A stretch of DNA of 64,000 nt from CALKJU01 sp046349355 (GCA_046349355.1 JAXMCM010000029.1:1-64000); one strand, 5' to 3'. Positions 19,012-28,115 are shown, numbered from the stretch's first letter. The notes: a model not told the origin generated them from the letters alone. Made by a program: numbers and translations.

Positions 19012-19874
19012 GTCCGCCTCCGCGGGTCGATCATGTCGCGCAGCCCGTCGCCCAGGAGGTTGAAGCAGAAGACCGCCAGCACCAGCGCCATGCCGGGGAA
19101 GACGAAGGTCCACCACTCGCCGGAGAAGATGTAGCTGGCGCCTTCCGACACCATGATGCCCCACTCGGCATCGGGCGGGCGGACGCCGAGGCCGATGAAC
19201 GACAGGCCGGCGGCGTTGAGGATGGCCCAGCCCATGTTGAGCGAGGCCTGGACCATCATCGGCGGCATGATCGTCGGGACGATGTGGCTGGCGAGGATGC
19301 GCACCCCGCCGTTGCCGCCCATCCGCGCCGCCTCGACCCAGGGCGCGTCGCGCCGCACATTGACCTCGGCCCGGGCGAAGCGGCCGTAGAACGGCAGGTT
19401 GATGATCGCCGTGGCGATGACGATGTTGACGACGCTGTTGCCCAGCGCCGCGACGATGCCCATGGCCAGCACGAACAGCGGGAAGGCCATGATCGTGTCG
19501 AACAGCCGGCTGATCACCTTGTCGGTCAGCCCGCCGGCATAGCCGGCGACCGCCCCCATCGCCGTGCCGATGACGAAGCTCAGCGCCACCGCGAACACCG
19601 CCATGCCGAGGTCGAGCCTGGCGGCGACGACGACGCGCGAGAAGATGTCCCGCCCCAGCTGGTCGGTGCCGAACCAGTGGTCCCACGACGGCGGCACCAG
19701 CCGGGCCTCGGAATTGGTCAGCAGCGGATCGTAGGGCACCAGCGACGGGCCGAGCACGGCGCAGGCGACCAGCACGAGAAAGATCACCAGGGCCGCCAGC
19801 GTCAGCGGGTTCTCGGTGAAGGCGTAGCGCGTGTCGCGGGCGAAGGTGCGCAGGGCGTCGGTCGAGATGGCCAC
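19008..19874 (-). CDS. Peptide ABC transporter permease, DppC/OppC type
   Basis: 288 residues with about six membrane segments. The N-terminus has the OppC_N helix (NPLTLAALVIFLVLVACAVLGP), followed by HWFGTDQLGRDIFSRV, the standard DppC signature. The EAA-loop ATPase contact is EAARMGGNGGVRILASHIVP. The start is a GTG at 19874, 5 bases after the stop of the partner permease. Inner membrane, pairs with the DppB-like protein. Confidence 0.92.
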
Positions 19875-19879
19875 GTTCG

Positions 19880-20893
19880 TCAGCCCTCGAACTGGACGCG
19901 CGGGTCGACCGCACCGGAGACGATGTCGACCAGCAGGTTCAGCAGCACGTAGAGGACGGCCATCATCAGGATGAAGCCCTGGACCGCGGCGTAGTCCGAG
20001 GCGATGACGGCGCTGACCGCGTAGTTGCCGATGCCGGGCCAGCCGAACACCTGCTCGATCAGCACGTTCGAGCCGAGCAGGAAGGAGAAGATCATCCCCA
20101 TGATGGTGGCGATCGACAGCAGCGCGTTGCGGAACGCGTAGGTCATCACGACCGCGTAGCCGGACAGGCCGCTGGCCCGGGCGGTGCGGACGAAGTCGCT
20201 GCCCAGCGCCGTCAGCATCGACGCCCGGGTCATCCGGGCGATCGGCGCCATCGCGAACAGGCCCAGCGAGATCGCCGGCAGGACCAGCTGCGCCAGCGCC
20301 CCGCGGAAGGCGTCGAGGTCGCCGGCGATCAGCGCGTCGATGGTGTAGAGGCCGGTCACGCCGGGCGGCGGCGTGAAGTAGATCTCGTCGATCCGCCCCA
20401 GCGGCTGCGGCGCCCAGCCGAGGATGTAGTAGAAGATGTAGACCAGCAGCAGCGCCACGAAGAAGGTCGGGAAGGCCGCCCCCACCGTGACCGTCGCCCG
20501 GCACAGGTGGTCGACCCAGGAGTGCGGCTTCACCGCCGCCCAGACGCCCAGCGGGATCGCCGTGACGATCGCGAACAGCAGCGCCGCCAGGGTCAGCTCG
20601 ACCGAGGCCGGCAGGCGCTGGATCAGGTCGTTGATGACCGGCTGCCCGGTGGTCAGCGACTGGCCGAGGTCGCCGCGCGCGAGATCCCAGAGATAGCGGA
20701 CGAGCTGCTCGGGCAGGCTGCGGTCGAGGCCCAGGCTCTCGCGCACCTGCTGCACCGATTCCGCATTGGCCGCCGGTCCCGCGAAGTAGACCGCAGGATC
20801 ACCGGGCAATGCTCGCGACAACAGGAAGGTCACGAGCACGACCCCGATCAGGCTCGGCAAGGCACCGAGCAGTCTCCGCCCAATGAAGGACAC
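19880..20893 (-). CDS. Peptide ABC transporter permease, DppB/OppB type
   Basis: 337 residues and first gene of the operon. The N-terminal helix carries RRLLGALPSLIGVVLVTFLL and PGDPA, as in DppB. Later come RLPASVELTLAA and the EAA-like loop FVRTARASGLSGYAVVMTYAFRNAL. About six membrane helices. The start appears to be a GTG at 20893. An inverted-repeat region just upstream may regulate the operon of eight genes (two permeases, two ATPases, two amidases, binding protein, third amidase). Confidence 0.92.
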   Translation of the reverse strand: MSFIGRRLLGALPSLIGVVLVTFLLSRALPGDPAVYFAGPAANAESVQQVRESLGLDRSLPEQLVRYLWDLARGDLGQSLTTGQPVINDLIQRLPASVELTLAALLFAIVTAIPLGVWAAVKPHSWVDHLCRATVTVGAAFPTFFVALLLVYIFYYILGWAPQPLGRIDEIYFTPPPGVTGLYTIDALIAGDLDAFRGALAQLVLPAISLGLFAMAPIARMTRASMLTALGSDFVRTARASGLSGYAVVMTYAFRNALLSIATIMGMIFSFLLGSNVLIEQVFGWPGIGNYAVSAVIASDYAAVQGFILMMAVLYVLLNLLVDIVSGAVDPRVQFEG

Positions 20894-20901
20894 GGATCAT
20901 C

Positions 20902-20964
20902 CCGCGCTGGACCCGCATGGCAGCGGGCAACGACCTTGCTGAAGCAAGCGTCATGCCAGCGCGG
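20902..20964 (-). promoter_or_regulatory. Nested inverted repeats upstream of the peptide-transporter operon
   Basis: Outer 9-base arms CCGCGCTGG (20902-20910) and CCAGCGCGG (20956-20964) enclose a near-central palindrome CTTGCT-GA-AGCAAG (20935-20948). The element begins 9 bases before the GTG, so it could be an operator or a leader hairpin. No regulator gene is adjacent, so its use is not shown. Confidence 0.35.
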
Positions 20965-21099
20965 ATTCTGCCTGCTGCGGCGGCAAGACCCACGGACGAC
21001 TGGTTACCTCCTGCCGGTACCGCGGGCATCTGCTGCCCTGTTGGGCAGCGGCGCCGACACTTTGTTCAGCAGGGCGGAACATGCTCACCCTGCAGGCGG

Positions 21100-21139
21100 A
21101 AAGAAAAGGCCGCCGGCGGTACGGCGACCGGCGGCGGCC
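21100..21139 (-). terminator. Rho-independent terminator of the cbb operon
   Basis: On the minus strand, 24 bases after the cbbX stop, a GC-rich hairpin (GGCCGCCG pairing with CGGCGGCC, extendable through the GCCGG repeats) is followed by TTTTCTTT at 21107-21100. The T tract makes this the clearest intrinsic terminator in the window. Confidence 0.8.
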
Positions 21140-21162
21140 CGAGGCTGCGGGAGGTGAACCGG

Positions 21163-22065
21163 TCAGGCGGCGCCGGTCGCCGCCTCGATCCCGCCCCTGA
21201 ACACCCGGCTCGCCCGGATCTCGTCGGCCTCGATGGTCATCAGCGCGTCGAGGTCGAGCGGCCCCTGGCGGTCGAACAGCCGGGTCGCGTGCCGCAGCCG
21301 GGCGCGGTCGAGGGCGTTGCGGATCGAGCGGGCGTTGGCGAAGTGCGGCTGGGTCAGGCGGTGGCCGATGTAGTCGCGGAAGGCCTCGGCCGCCTCCGGG
21401 CTGAACCGGTAGGAGAGCTTGCCCAGCATGATCTCGGCGATGGCGAACAGCTCGTCGGGCGAGTAGTCGGGAAAGTCGACATGGTGCGCGACCCGCGAGC
21501 GGAAGCCCGGGTTGCTCGAGAAGAAGCGGTCCATGCGGTCGGCGTAGCCGGCGACGATGACGACCAGGTCGTCGCGCCGGTTCTCCATCACCTGCAGCAG
21601 GATCTCGATCGCCTCCTGGCCGTAGTCGCGCTCGTTCTCCGGCCGGTAGAGGTAGTAGGCCTCGTCGATGAACAGCACGCCGCCCATCGCTTTCTTGAGG
21701 ATCTCCTTGGTCTTGGGGGCGGTGTGGCCGATGTACTGGCCGACCAGGTCGTCGCGCGTCACCGAGACCATGTGGTTCGAGCGGATGTAGCCCAGCCGGT
21801 GGAGGATGTCGGCCATCCGCATCGCCACCGTGGTCTTGCCGGTGCCGGGGTTGCCGGTGAACGACATGTGCAGCGTCGGCGTCTCGCTGCTCAGGCCGTT
21901 GTCGCGGCGCAGCTTGTCGACCAGCAGCAGGGCGGCGATCTCGCGGATGCGCCGCTTGACCGGCACCAGCCCGACCAGCTCGCGGTCGAGCTGCTCCAGC
22001 ACCTCGCGCACGCCCGAGCCCTCGAAGGCCCGGGCGAGGTCGACGGTGGGCGCGGTGTCGGCCAT
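21163..22065 (-). CDS. cbbX: CbbX, red-type RuBisCO activase (AAA+ ATPase)
   Basis: A 300-residue AAA+ protein that remodels inhibited RuBisCO to release tight-binding sugar phosphates. Walker A is GNPGTGKT at about residues 71-78, Walker B VLFIDEA near 130, with a sensor/arginine region FSSNPGFRSRV. The N-terminal VGLVPVKRRIREI is characteristic of CbbX. Its place directly after cbbLS on the same strand is standard for red-type form I RuBisCO. It starts at the ATG at 22065, about 20 bases after the cbbS stop. Confidence 0.95.
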   Translation of the reverse strand: MADTAPTVDLARAFEGSGVREVLEQLDRELVGLVPVKRRIREIAALLLVDKLRRDNGLSSETPTLHMSFTGNPGTGKTTVAMRMADILHRLGYIRSNHMVSVTRDDLVGQYIGHTAPKTKEILKKAMGGVLFIDEAYYLYRPENERDYGQEAIEILLQVMENRRDDLVVIVAGYADRMDRFFSSNPGFRSRVAHHVDFPDYSPDELFAIAEIMLGKLSYRFSPEAAEAFRDYIGHRLTQPHFANARSIRNALDRARLRHATRLFDRQGPLDLDALMTIEADEIRASRVFRGGIEAATGAA

Positions 22066-22085
22066 GGCGGCGCTCCCCGGGAGGC

Positions 22086-22502
22086 TCAGTAGCGCTGGCC
22101 GGCCGGCTTGGCCGTCACGTAGGGCCGCGTCGTGTAGGCCAGCCGGCGGCCCTGCACCTCGGCTCGCTCGAGGAAGAAGCCGGGCTCCTCGGCCGGACGG
22201 TTGACGATGAACGACAGCCGCACCGACTCCCAGCCGTGGCTGGCGTCGAAGGCGCTCAGGCGAATGTACAGGTTGCCGTAGACCTTGCGGCACTCGGCCA
22301 GCTCGTACATCACCGCCGCCGGGTCCTTGAGGTCGAACATCGGCGTGCCCCACATCTCCCAGTAGGTGTTGCGGGGGTGCGGGTCGTCGGTGAACTCGAG
22401 GTTCACCGCCCAGCCCTGGCTCATGCAGTAGCGGATCTGCCGCTCGATCTGCTGGTCGGTGAGGTCGGGCAGGAACGAGAAGGTTCCCTGGGTCAGGCGC
22501 AT
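22086..22502 (-). CDS. cbbS: RuBisCO small subunit, red type
   Basis: 138 residues starting MRLTQGTFSFLPDLTD, the invariant opening of form IC/ID small subunits, then QIERQIRYCMSQGWA, ParRNTYWEMWG-like HPRNTYWEMWG and FDLKDPAAVM. The C-terminal extension (from about residue 110, RLAYTTRPY) is the beta-hairpin that red-type small subunits insert into the central solvent channel. The ATG at 22502 lies 17 bases after the cbbL stop. Confidence 0.95.
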   Translation of the reverse strand: MRLTQGTFSFLPDLTDQQIERQIRYCMSQGWAVNLEFTDDPHPRNTYWEMWGTPMFDLKDPAAVMYELAECRKVYGNLYIRLSAFDASHGWESVRLSFIVNRPAEEPGFFLERAEVQGRRLAYTTRPYVTAKPAGQRY

Positions 22503-22519
22503 CGCGGGCTTCCTCGGGC

Positions 22520-23968
22520 TCAGGCGGCGGTCGCGGTCGGGACGAAGTCCGGCGTGTCCGTCGACGCGTAGTTGAAGGTGACGTCCTTCCAGGTCTCGAG
22601 CGCCTGGGCCAGCGGCAGGCAGTGCTTGGCCGCGGCGTTGAGGATGTCCGGACCCTCGGCGAGGATGTCGCGGCCCTCGTTGCGGGCCAGCACCATGGCC
22701 TCGAGCGCCACGCGGTTGGCCTGGGCGCCGGCGGCGATGCCCATGGGGTGGCCGATGGTGCCGCCGCCGAACTGCAGCACGACGTCGTCGCCCAGGAGGT
22801 CGAGCAGCATGTGCATCTGGCCGGCATGGATGCCGCCCGACGCCACCGGCATGCACTTGTTCAAGGACGCCCACGGCTGGTCGAAGAAGATGCCGTGCTC
22901 GAGACGCATCGGATTGAAGTCCTCGCGCAGCACGTCGTAGAAGCCGCGCACGCTGTTGGGGTCGCCCTCCAGCTTGCCGACCACGGTGCCGGCGTGGATG
23001 TGGTCGACGCCGGCCATGCGCATCCACTTGGCGATGACGCGGAAGCTGACGCCGTGGCTCTTCTGCCGGGTGTAGGTCGAGTGGCCGGCGCGGTGCAGGT
23101 GCAGGATCATGTCGTTGCGCCGGGCCCACTTCGCCATCGACTGGATGGCGGTGTAGCCGATGACGAGGTCGATCATGATGATGACCGAGCCCAGCTCCTT
23201 GGCGAGCTCGGCGCGCTCGTACATGTCCTCCATCGTCGCCGCGGTGACGTTGAGGTAGGTGCCCTTGACCTCGCCGGTCGCCGCCTGGGCCTTGTTGACC
23301 GCCTCCATGCAGTAGAGGAAGCGGTCGCGCCAGTGCATGAACGGCTGGCTGTTGATGTTCTCGTCGTCCTTGGTGAAGTCGAGGCCGCCCTTGAGCGCCT
23401 CGTAGACGACGCGGCCGTAGTTGCGGCCGGACAGGCCGAGCTTCGGCTTGACGGTGGCGCCGAGCAGCGGCCGGCCGAAATTGTTGAGCCGCTCGCGCTC
23501 GACGACGATGCCGGTGGCCGGGCCCTGGAAGGTCTTCATGTAGGCCACGGGGATCCGCATGTCCTCGAGGCGCAGCGCCTTCAGCGGCTTGAAGCCGAAG
23601 ACGTTGCCGATGATCGACGCGGTCAGGTTGGCGATCGAGCCCGGCTCGAACAGGTCGAGGTCGTAGGCGATGTAGGCGAAGTGCTGCTCGGGGTTGCCCG
23701 GCACCGGGTCGACCCGGAAGCACTTGGCGCGGTACTTCTCGCAGGCGGTCAGCCGGTCGGTCCACACCACCGTCCAGGTCGCCGTCGAGCTCTCGCCGGC
23801 GACCGCCGCCGAGGCCTCGACCGGATCGACGCCGTCCTGCGGGGTGATCCGGAAGCAGCAGATGACGTCGGTGTCCTTGGGCTCGTAGTCCGGCTCCCAG
23901 TAGCCCATCTTCTTGTAGGGCATCACGCCCGCCTTGTAGCGGTCGGCGGGGCTGACGGTCTTGACCAT
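22520..23968 (-). CDS. cbbL: RuBisCO large subunit, form IC
   Basis: 482 residues; catalyses carboxylation of ribulose-1,5-bisphosphate. The carbamylated Lys is in GLDFTKDDE (K200), the substrate-binding KPKLGLSGRNY precedes it, and loop-6/phosphate sites appear as GTVVGKLEGD and GGGTIGHPMG. The N-terminal MPYKKMGYWEPDYEPKDTD and the pairing with CbbX place it in the red-type form I group rather than green-type IA/IB. The start ATG at 23968 matches family length; the longer frame runs into the aldolase gene. Confidence 0.96.
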   Translation of the reverse strand: MVKTVSPADRYKAGVMPYKKMGYWEPDYEPKDTDVICCFRITPQDGVDPVEASAAVAGESSTATWTVVWTDRLTACEKYRAKCFRVDPVPGNPEQHFAYIAYDLDLFEPGSIANLTASIIGNVFGFKPLKALRLEDMRIPVAYMKTFQGPATGIVVERERLNNFGRPLLGATVKPKLGLSGRNYGRVVYEALKGGLDFTKDDENINSQPFMHWRDRFLYCMEAVNKAQAATGEVKGTYLNVTAATMEDMYERAELAKELGSVIIMIDLVIGYTAIQSMAKWARRNDMILHLHRAGHSTYTRQKSHGVSFRVIAKWMRMAGVDHIHAGTVVGKLEGDPNSVRGFYDVLREDFNPMRLEHGIFFDQPWASLNKCMPVASGGIHAGQMHMLLDLLGDDVVLQFGGGTIGHPMGIAAGAQANRVALEAMVLARNEGRDILAEGPDILNAAAKHCLPLAQALETWKDVTFNYASTDTPDFVPTATAA

Positions 23969-24003
23969 GTCGGACGTCCCTGTCGGGGGTTGCGGGCGGG
24001 CGG

Positions 24004-25086
24004 CTAGGCGGCCTTGCGGGCGGGGCCGTAGACCGGGTCGAGGACACCCTTGGCGTAGCTCTTGGCCATCGCCGGCATCGGGATCGGGCGGATCTTCGCG
24101 GCGTTGCCGGCGGTGCCGAACTGCTCGAAGCGCTCGGCGCACAGGGCCTCGAGGGCGTCCATCGCCGGCTTGAGGAACTTGCGCGGGTCGAACTCGGCCG
24201 GGTTCTCGGCCGCGACCTTGCGGAACTGGCCGGTCATGGCGATCCGGCAGTCGGTGTCGATGTTGATCTTGCGCACGCCGTGGCGGATGCCCTCCTGGAT
24301 CTCCTCCACCGGCACGCCCCAGGTCTGCGGCATCGCCCCGCCATGGGCGTTGAACAGGTCCTGCAGTTCCTGCGGCACCGAGCTCGAGCCGTGCATCACG
24401 AGATGCGTATTCGGCAGCCGCTGGTGGATCGCCTTGACGACGTCCATGGCGAGGATGTCGCCGGTGGGCTTGCGCTTGAACTTGTAGGCGCCGTGCGACG
24501 TGCCGATGGCCACGGCCAGGGCGTCGACCTTGGTCCTCGCGACGAAATCCAGGGCCTGGTCGGGATCGGTCAGCAGCTGGTCGCGCGACAGCTCGCCCTC
24601 CGCACCGTGGCCGTCCTCGGCCTCGCCGTGGCCGGTCTCCAGCGAGCCGAGGCAGCCGAGCTCGCCCTCGACCGAGACGCCCACGGCATGCGCCGCCTCG
24701 CAGACGCGGGCGGTGATCGCGACGTTGTAGTCGTAGCTCGCCGGGGTCTTGGCGTCGGCCTCCAGCGAGCCGTCCATCATGACGCTGCTGAAGCCGTTCT
24801 GGATCGCCGACAGGCAGGTCGCCTCGTTGTTGCCGTGGTCCTGGTGCAGGCAGACCGGGATCTCGGGATAGGTCTCGACCAGCGCCTCGACCATCCGGCG
24901 CAGCATGATGTCGCCGGCGTAGCTGCGGGCACCGCGGCTGGCCTGGAGGATCACCGGCGAGGCCGACTTGCGGGCCGCCGCCATGATCGCCAGGGCCTGC
25001 TCCATGTTGTTGATGTTGAAGGCCGGCACGCCGTAGCCGTGCTCCGCGGCATGGTCGAGCAGCTGGCGCAGGGTGATCAGTGCCAT
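24004..25086 (-). CDS. cbbA: Class II fructose-bisphosphate aldolase, Calvin cycle type
   Basis: A 360-residue zinc-dependent aldolase that condenses glyceraldehyde-3-phosphate with dihydroxyacetone phosphate (and, in the Calvin cycle, erythrose-4-phosphate). Zinc and catalytic residues are in CLHQDHGNN, GTSHGAYKF and HGSSSVPQE; substrate binding is in KINIDTDCRIAMT. The length matches cbbA/calvin-type class II enzymes. The ATG at 25086 has GGAGAA upstream. Lies between cbbP and cbbL. Confidence 0.95.
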   Translation of the reverse strand: MALITLRQLLDHAAEHGYGVPAFNINNMEQALAIMAAARKSASPVILQASRGARSYAGDIMLRRMVEALVETYPEIPVCLHQDHGNNEATCLSAIQNGFSSVMMDGSLEADAKTPASYDYNVAITARVCEAAHAVGVSVEGELGCLGSLETGHGEAEDGHGAEGELSRDQLLTDPDQALDFVARTKVDALAVAIGTSHGAYKFKRKPTGDILAMDVVKAIHQRLPNTHLVMHGSSSVPQELQDLFNAHGGAMPQTWGVPVEEIQEGIRHGVRKINIDTDCRIAMTGQFRKVAAENPAEFDPRKFLKPAMDALEALCAERFEQFGTAGNAAKIRPIPMPAMAKSYAKGVLDPVYGPARKAA

Positions 25087-25114
25087 CGGTGGGTTCTCCT
25101 CGGTCCGCCGCCGG

Positions 25115-25990
25115 TCAGCCGGCGCGGCGCTTGCGTTCGACCATCCGCAGGATGATCGGCGTCAGGATGAGCTGCATCGCGAGATCGAGCTTGCCGCCCG
25201 GGATGACGATCGAGTTCGACCGGGACATGAAGCTGTTCTGGATCATCGAGACGAGGTAGCTGAAGTCGATCCCGCGCGGGTTGCGGAAGCGGATCACCAC
25301 CATCGATTCGTCGGGCGTGGGGATCCACCGGGCGATGAACGGGTTCGACGTGTCGACCGTCGGGACGCGCTGGAAGTTGATGTCGGTCTCGGTGAACTGC
25401 GGGCAGATGTAGTGCACGTAGTCCGGCATCCGCCGGAGGATCGTGTCCATCACCGCCTCGGTCGAGTAGCCGCGCGTGGCCTTGTCGCGGTGGATCTTCT
25501 GGATCCACTCGAGATTGATGACGGGCACCACGCCGATCTTCAGGTCGGCATGCCGGCCGACGTTCACCGTGTCGGTGACGATCGCCCCGTGCAGGCCCTC
25601 GTAGAACAGCAGGTCGGTGTTGGGTGCGAACGGCGCCCAGGGCGTGAAGGTTCCGACCGGCGCGCCGTAGAGCTCGCTCTCGCCGGCGTCGTGGACGTAG
25701 TGCCGGGTGCGGCCGGTGCCGGTGCGGCCGTATTCCTCGAACACCGTCTCCAGTTCGGTCAGCAGGTTGGCGTCGGGTCCGAAGTGGCTGAAGTGGGCGT
25801 TGCCGTTCTCGGCCGCCTTGGCCATCTCGGCCTTCATCGCCGCGCGGTCGTAGCGGTGGAAGGCGTCGCCCTCGATGTAGGCGGCGTTGATCTCCTCGCG
25901 GCGGAAGATCTGCTCGAAGGTGTTCTTGACCGAGGTCGTGCCGGCGCCCGAGGAGCCGGTGACCGAGATGATCGGGTGCAGCTTCGACAT
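25115..25990 (-). CDS. cbbP: Phosphoribulokinase
   Basis: 291 residues; phosphorylates ribulose-5-phosphate to the RuBisCO substrate using ATP. The P-loop is TGSSGAGTTSV near residue 12; AYIEGDAFHRYDR and FYEGLHGAIV carry the substrate/catalytic carboxylates. The short, about 290-residue form is the bacterial class I PRK, normally allosterically activated by NADH. It is 9 bases downstream of the fructose bisphosphatase gene. Confidence 0.96.
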   Translation of the reverse strand: MSKLHPIISVTGSSGAGTTSVKNTFEQIFRREEINAAYIEGDAFHRYDRAAMKAEMAKAAENGNAHFSHFGPDANLLTELETVFEEYGRTGTGRTRHYVHDAGESELYGAPVGTFTPWAPFAPNTDLLFYEGLHGAIVTDTVNVGRHADLKIGVVPVINLEWIQKIHRDKATRGYSTEAVMDTILRRMPDYVHYICPQFTETDINFQRVPTVDTSNPFIARWIPTPDESMVVIRFRNPRGIDFSYLVSMIQNSFMSRSNSIVIPGGKLDLAMQLILTPIILRMVERKRRAG

Positions 25991-25999
25991 CGGCGCGCC

Positions 26000-27037
26000 T
26001 CAGGGGTGGTAGAACAGGCCGCGACGGCCGAAGAGGGGCGACCGCTCGCTGGTCGAGGGCGGTCCGGCATAGTGCCCGGCGACCCGCGCCACCTTGTCGG
26101 CCGAGCCGAAGACCAGCGGCGTGCGCTGGTGCAGGTCGCGCGGCTGCAGGTCGAGGATGCGGAACAGGCCGGTGGTGGCGCTGCCGCCGGCCTGCTCGAT
26201 CAGCAGCGCCATCGGGTTGGCCTCGTAGACGAGGCGCAGGCGGCCCTCCTCGTAGCCGGGGCGGCGGTCGCCCGGGTACAGGAAGATCCCGCCGCGGCCG
26301 AGGATGCGGTAGGCCTCGGCGACCAGCGAGGCGATCCAGCGCATGTTGAAGTTGCCGGCGCGCGGGCCGGAGACGCCGGCGATGCAGTCGTCGACATAGG
26401 TGCGGATGGCCTCGTCCCAGTGCCGGTAGTTCGAGGCGTTGATGGCGTACTCGCGCTGCGCCGGCGGGATCTGCACGGCGGCGCGGGTGAGCAGGAACTG
26501 GCCGCGCGTCCGGTCCAGCGTGAAGACGTGGGTGCCCTCGCGCAGGGTCAGGACCAGCGCCGTGTGCACGCCGTAGATCGCGAAGGCCGCGGCCAGCAGG
26601 TCGTGCCCCGGCCGCAGCACCGACGCGGCCAGCGGCTCGGCTGCCGGCAGGATGCCGAAGATCGTGCCGACCGGGACGTTGGTGTCGATGTTGGACGAGC
26701 CGTCGAGCGGATCGATGACCACGGCGAGCGGCGCGCCGGCATCGAGGATCACCGGCTCCCGGTCCTCCTCCGAGCCGACGACGGCGACCGGGGCCTGGGC
26801 CAGCGCCTCGCCGAAGACGCGGTGGGTGACCGCGTCCAGATGCTTCTGGGTGTCGCCGCCGCCGCTGCCGCCGATGTCGGCACCCAGCTCGCCGCCGAGC
26901 GGTCCCTCGGCGACCATGGCCGAGATGTCGACGATGGCGCCGGCCAGCGCGGCGATGGTCCGGGCGACCGCCTGGCGCAGCAGGTCGGGACCGGCCCACC
27001 GGTCCAGATGCTGCTGCAGGGTCTCCCGTTGGCTCAC
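26000..27037 (-). CDS. cbbF: Class I fructose-1,6-bisphosphatase
   Basis: 345 residues. Metal-binding and catalytic motif DPLDGSSNIDTNVPVGTIFG and the upstream EED in VGSEEDREP are intact, as are the sugar-phosphate residues in INASNYRHW and YPGDRRPGYEEGRLRLVYE. Lack of the eukaryotic AMP-site pattern is usual for bacterial CbbF. The GTG start at 27037 has GGAGGCGAGG just before it; the much longer open frame runs antisense into cbbR and is not used. First gene of the cbb operon. Confidence 0.94.
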   Translation of the reverse strand: MSQRETLQQHLDRWAGPDLLRQAVARTIAALAGAIVDISAMVAEGPLGGELGADIGGSGGGDTQKHLDAVTHRVFGEALAQAPVAVVGSEEDREPVILDAGAPLAVVIDPLDGSSNIDTNVPVGTIFGILPAAEPLAASVLRPGHDLLAAAFAIYGVHTALVLTLREGTHVFTLDRTRGQFLLTRAAVQIPPAQREYAINASNYRHWDEAIRTYVDDCIAGVSGPRAGNFNMRWIASLVAEAYRILGRGGIFLYPGDRRPGYEEGRLRLVYEANPMALLIEQAGGSATTGLFRILDLQPRDLHQRTPLVFGSADKVARVAGHYAGPPSTSERSPLFGRRGLFYHP

Positions 27038-27087
27038 GCCTCGCCTCCACGGCGGCCGGTCCGTTGCCCGCCGCTCGAGCCGCACCT

Positions 27088-27131
27088 TGTCAGCGCTTGA
27101 GCGCGAAGGGAACTTTGCATAACTTTGCGGA
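27088..27131. promoter_or_regulatory. cbbR-cbbF intergenic control region
   Basis: The 94-base gap between divergent cbbR and cbbF is locally AT-rich. It holds two tandem copies of AACTTTGC (27111-27118 and 27121-27128), exactly one helical turn apart, within a GCGAAgggAACTTTGC...TTTGCGG context. CbbR is a LysR-type protein that normally binds this intergenic region and controls both genes, so the repeats are the best operator candidate. No clear -35/-10 pair was found. Confidence 0.45.
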
Positions 27132-28106
27132 GTGCGAAAAAAACTTAACACCTTCGGCCGCACCACCAGCCTGCGCCGCCTGCGCGCCTTCGCCGCCGTC
27201 ATCGAGCACGGCTCGCTGGCCTCGGCCGCCAATGCCCTGAACGTCACCGCCCCGGCCGTGTCGCTGCAGCTGCGCGAGCTCGAGGACGAGGCCGGGCTGC
27301 CGCTGTTCGAGCGGACCCGCCGCGGCCTCGTCCTGACCGATGCCGGGCGCGAGGTGCAGGTCGCCGCCGCCCGCGTCGAGATGGCCCTGCGCGACTGCGG
27401 CGAGGCGCTGGAGGGCCTGCGCGGCATCGCCTCGGGCCACGTCTCCGTCGCCGTCATCAGCACCGCCAAGTACTTCGCGCCGCACGTCCTGGGCGCCTTC
27501 AAGGCCGAGCATCCGGGCGTCGAGCTGCGCCTGCTCGTTGGCAACCGCAGCGACATCATCAGGGCCCTGCAGGGCTTCGATGCCGACCTCGCGGTGATGG
27601 GCCGGCCGCCGCAGGACTTCCCGATCGAGCAGGCGGCGATCGGCCCGCATCCGCACGTCATCATCGCCCGGCCCGACCATCCGATGGCCGGCGGCCGCAC
27701 CCTGGCCCTGGCCGACCTCGCCGGTCAGTCGTTCCTGCTGCGCGAGCCGGGCTCGGGCACCCGGATGCTGGCCGAGGCGGTGTTCGGCGCCGCCGGCGTC
27801 CAGCCGCGCATCGACATGGAGATCGGCAGCAACGAGACCATCAAGCAGGCGGTGATGGCCGGCCTCGGCATCGCCTTCATCTCGGCCCACACGGTGGCGG
27901 CCGAGGTCCAGGACGGCCGCCTCGCCGTGCTGCCGGTGGCGGGCCTGCCGGTCACCCGGCAGTGGTACGTGGTCAAGCGCGCCGAGCGCCGCCTGCTGCC
28001 GGCCGGCCGCGAGCTGTGGCAGTTCCTCGCCACCCGGGCGGTGCGCTTCCTGCCCGACACCAGCGCCTTCACCCAGCGCCGGGCGATGGCGGCCCCGCTC
28101 GGCTGA
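27132..28106 (+). CDS. cbbR: LysR-type regulator of the cbb operon
   Basis: 324 residues. The N-terminal helix-turn-helix is LRRLRAFAAVIEHGSLASAANALNVTAPAVSLQLRELE with LPLFERTRRGLVLT after it, followed by a LysR substrate-binding domain containing GSGTRML. In this family the effector is a Calvin-cycle or redox metabolite. Divergent placement next to cbbF is the classical cbbR arrangement. The start is a GTG at 27132 whose Shine-Dalgarno (GGAG) is too close, so the true start is slightly uncertain. Confidence 0.92.
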   Translation: MRKKLNTFGRTTSLRRLRAFAAVIEHGSLASAANALNVTAPAVSLQLRELEDEAGLPLFERTRRGLVLTDAGREVQVAAARVEMALRDCGEALEGLRGIASGHVSVAVISTAKYFAPHVLGAFKAEHPGVELRLLVGNRSDIIRALQGFDADLAVMGRPPQDFPIEQAAIGPHPHVIIARPDHPMAGGRTLALADLAGQSFLLREPGSGTRMLAEAVFGAAGVQPRIDMEIGSNETIKQAVMAGLGIAFISAHTVAAEVQDGRLAVLPVAGLPVTRQWYVVKRAERRLLPAGRELWQFLATRAVRFLPDTSAFTQRRAMAAPLG

Positions 28107-28115
28107 GCCGCCGCC

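Noticed and set aside
21163..22827. Long 554-residue frame spanning cbbX, cbbS and part of cbbL
   Set aside because: Only the last 300 residues match CbbX; the earlier part is a shadow of cbbS and cbbL in another frame.
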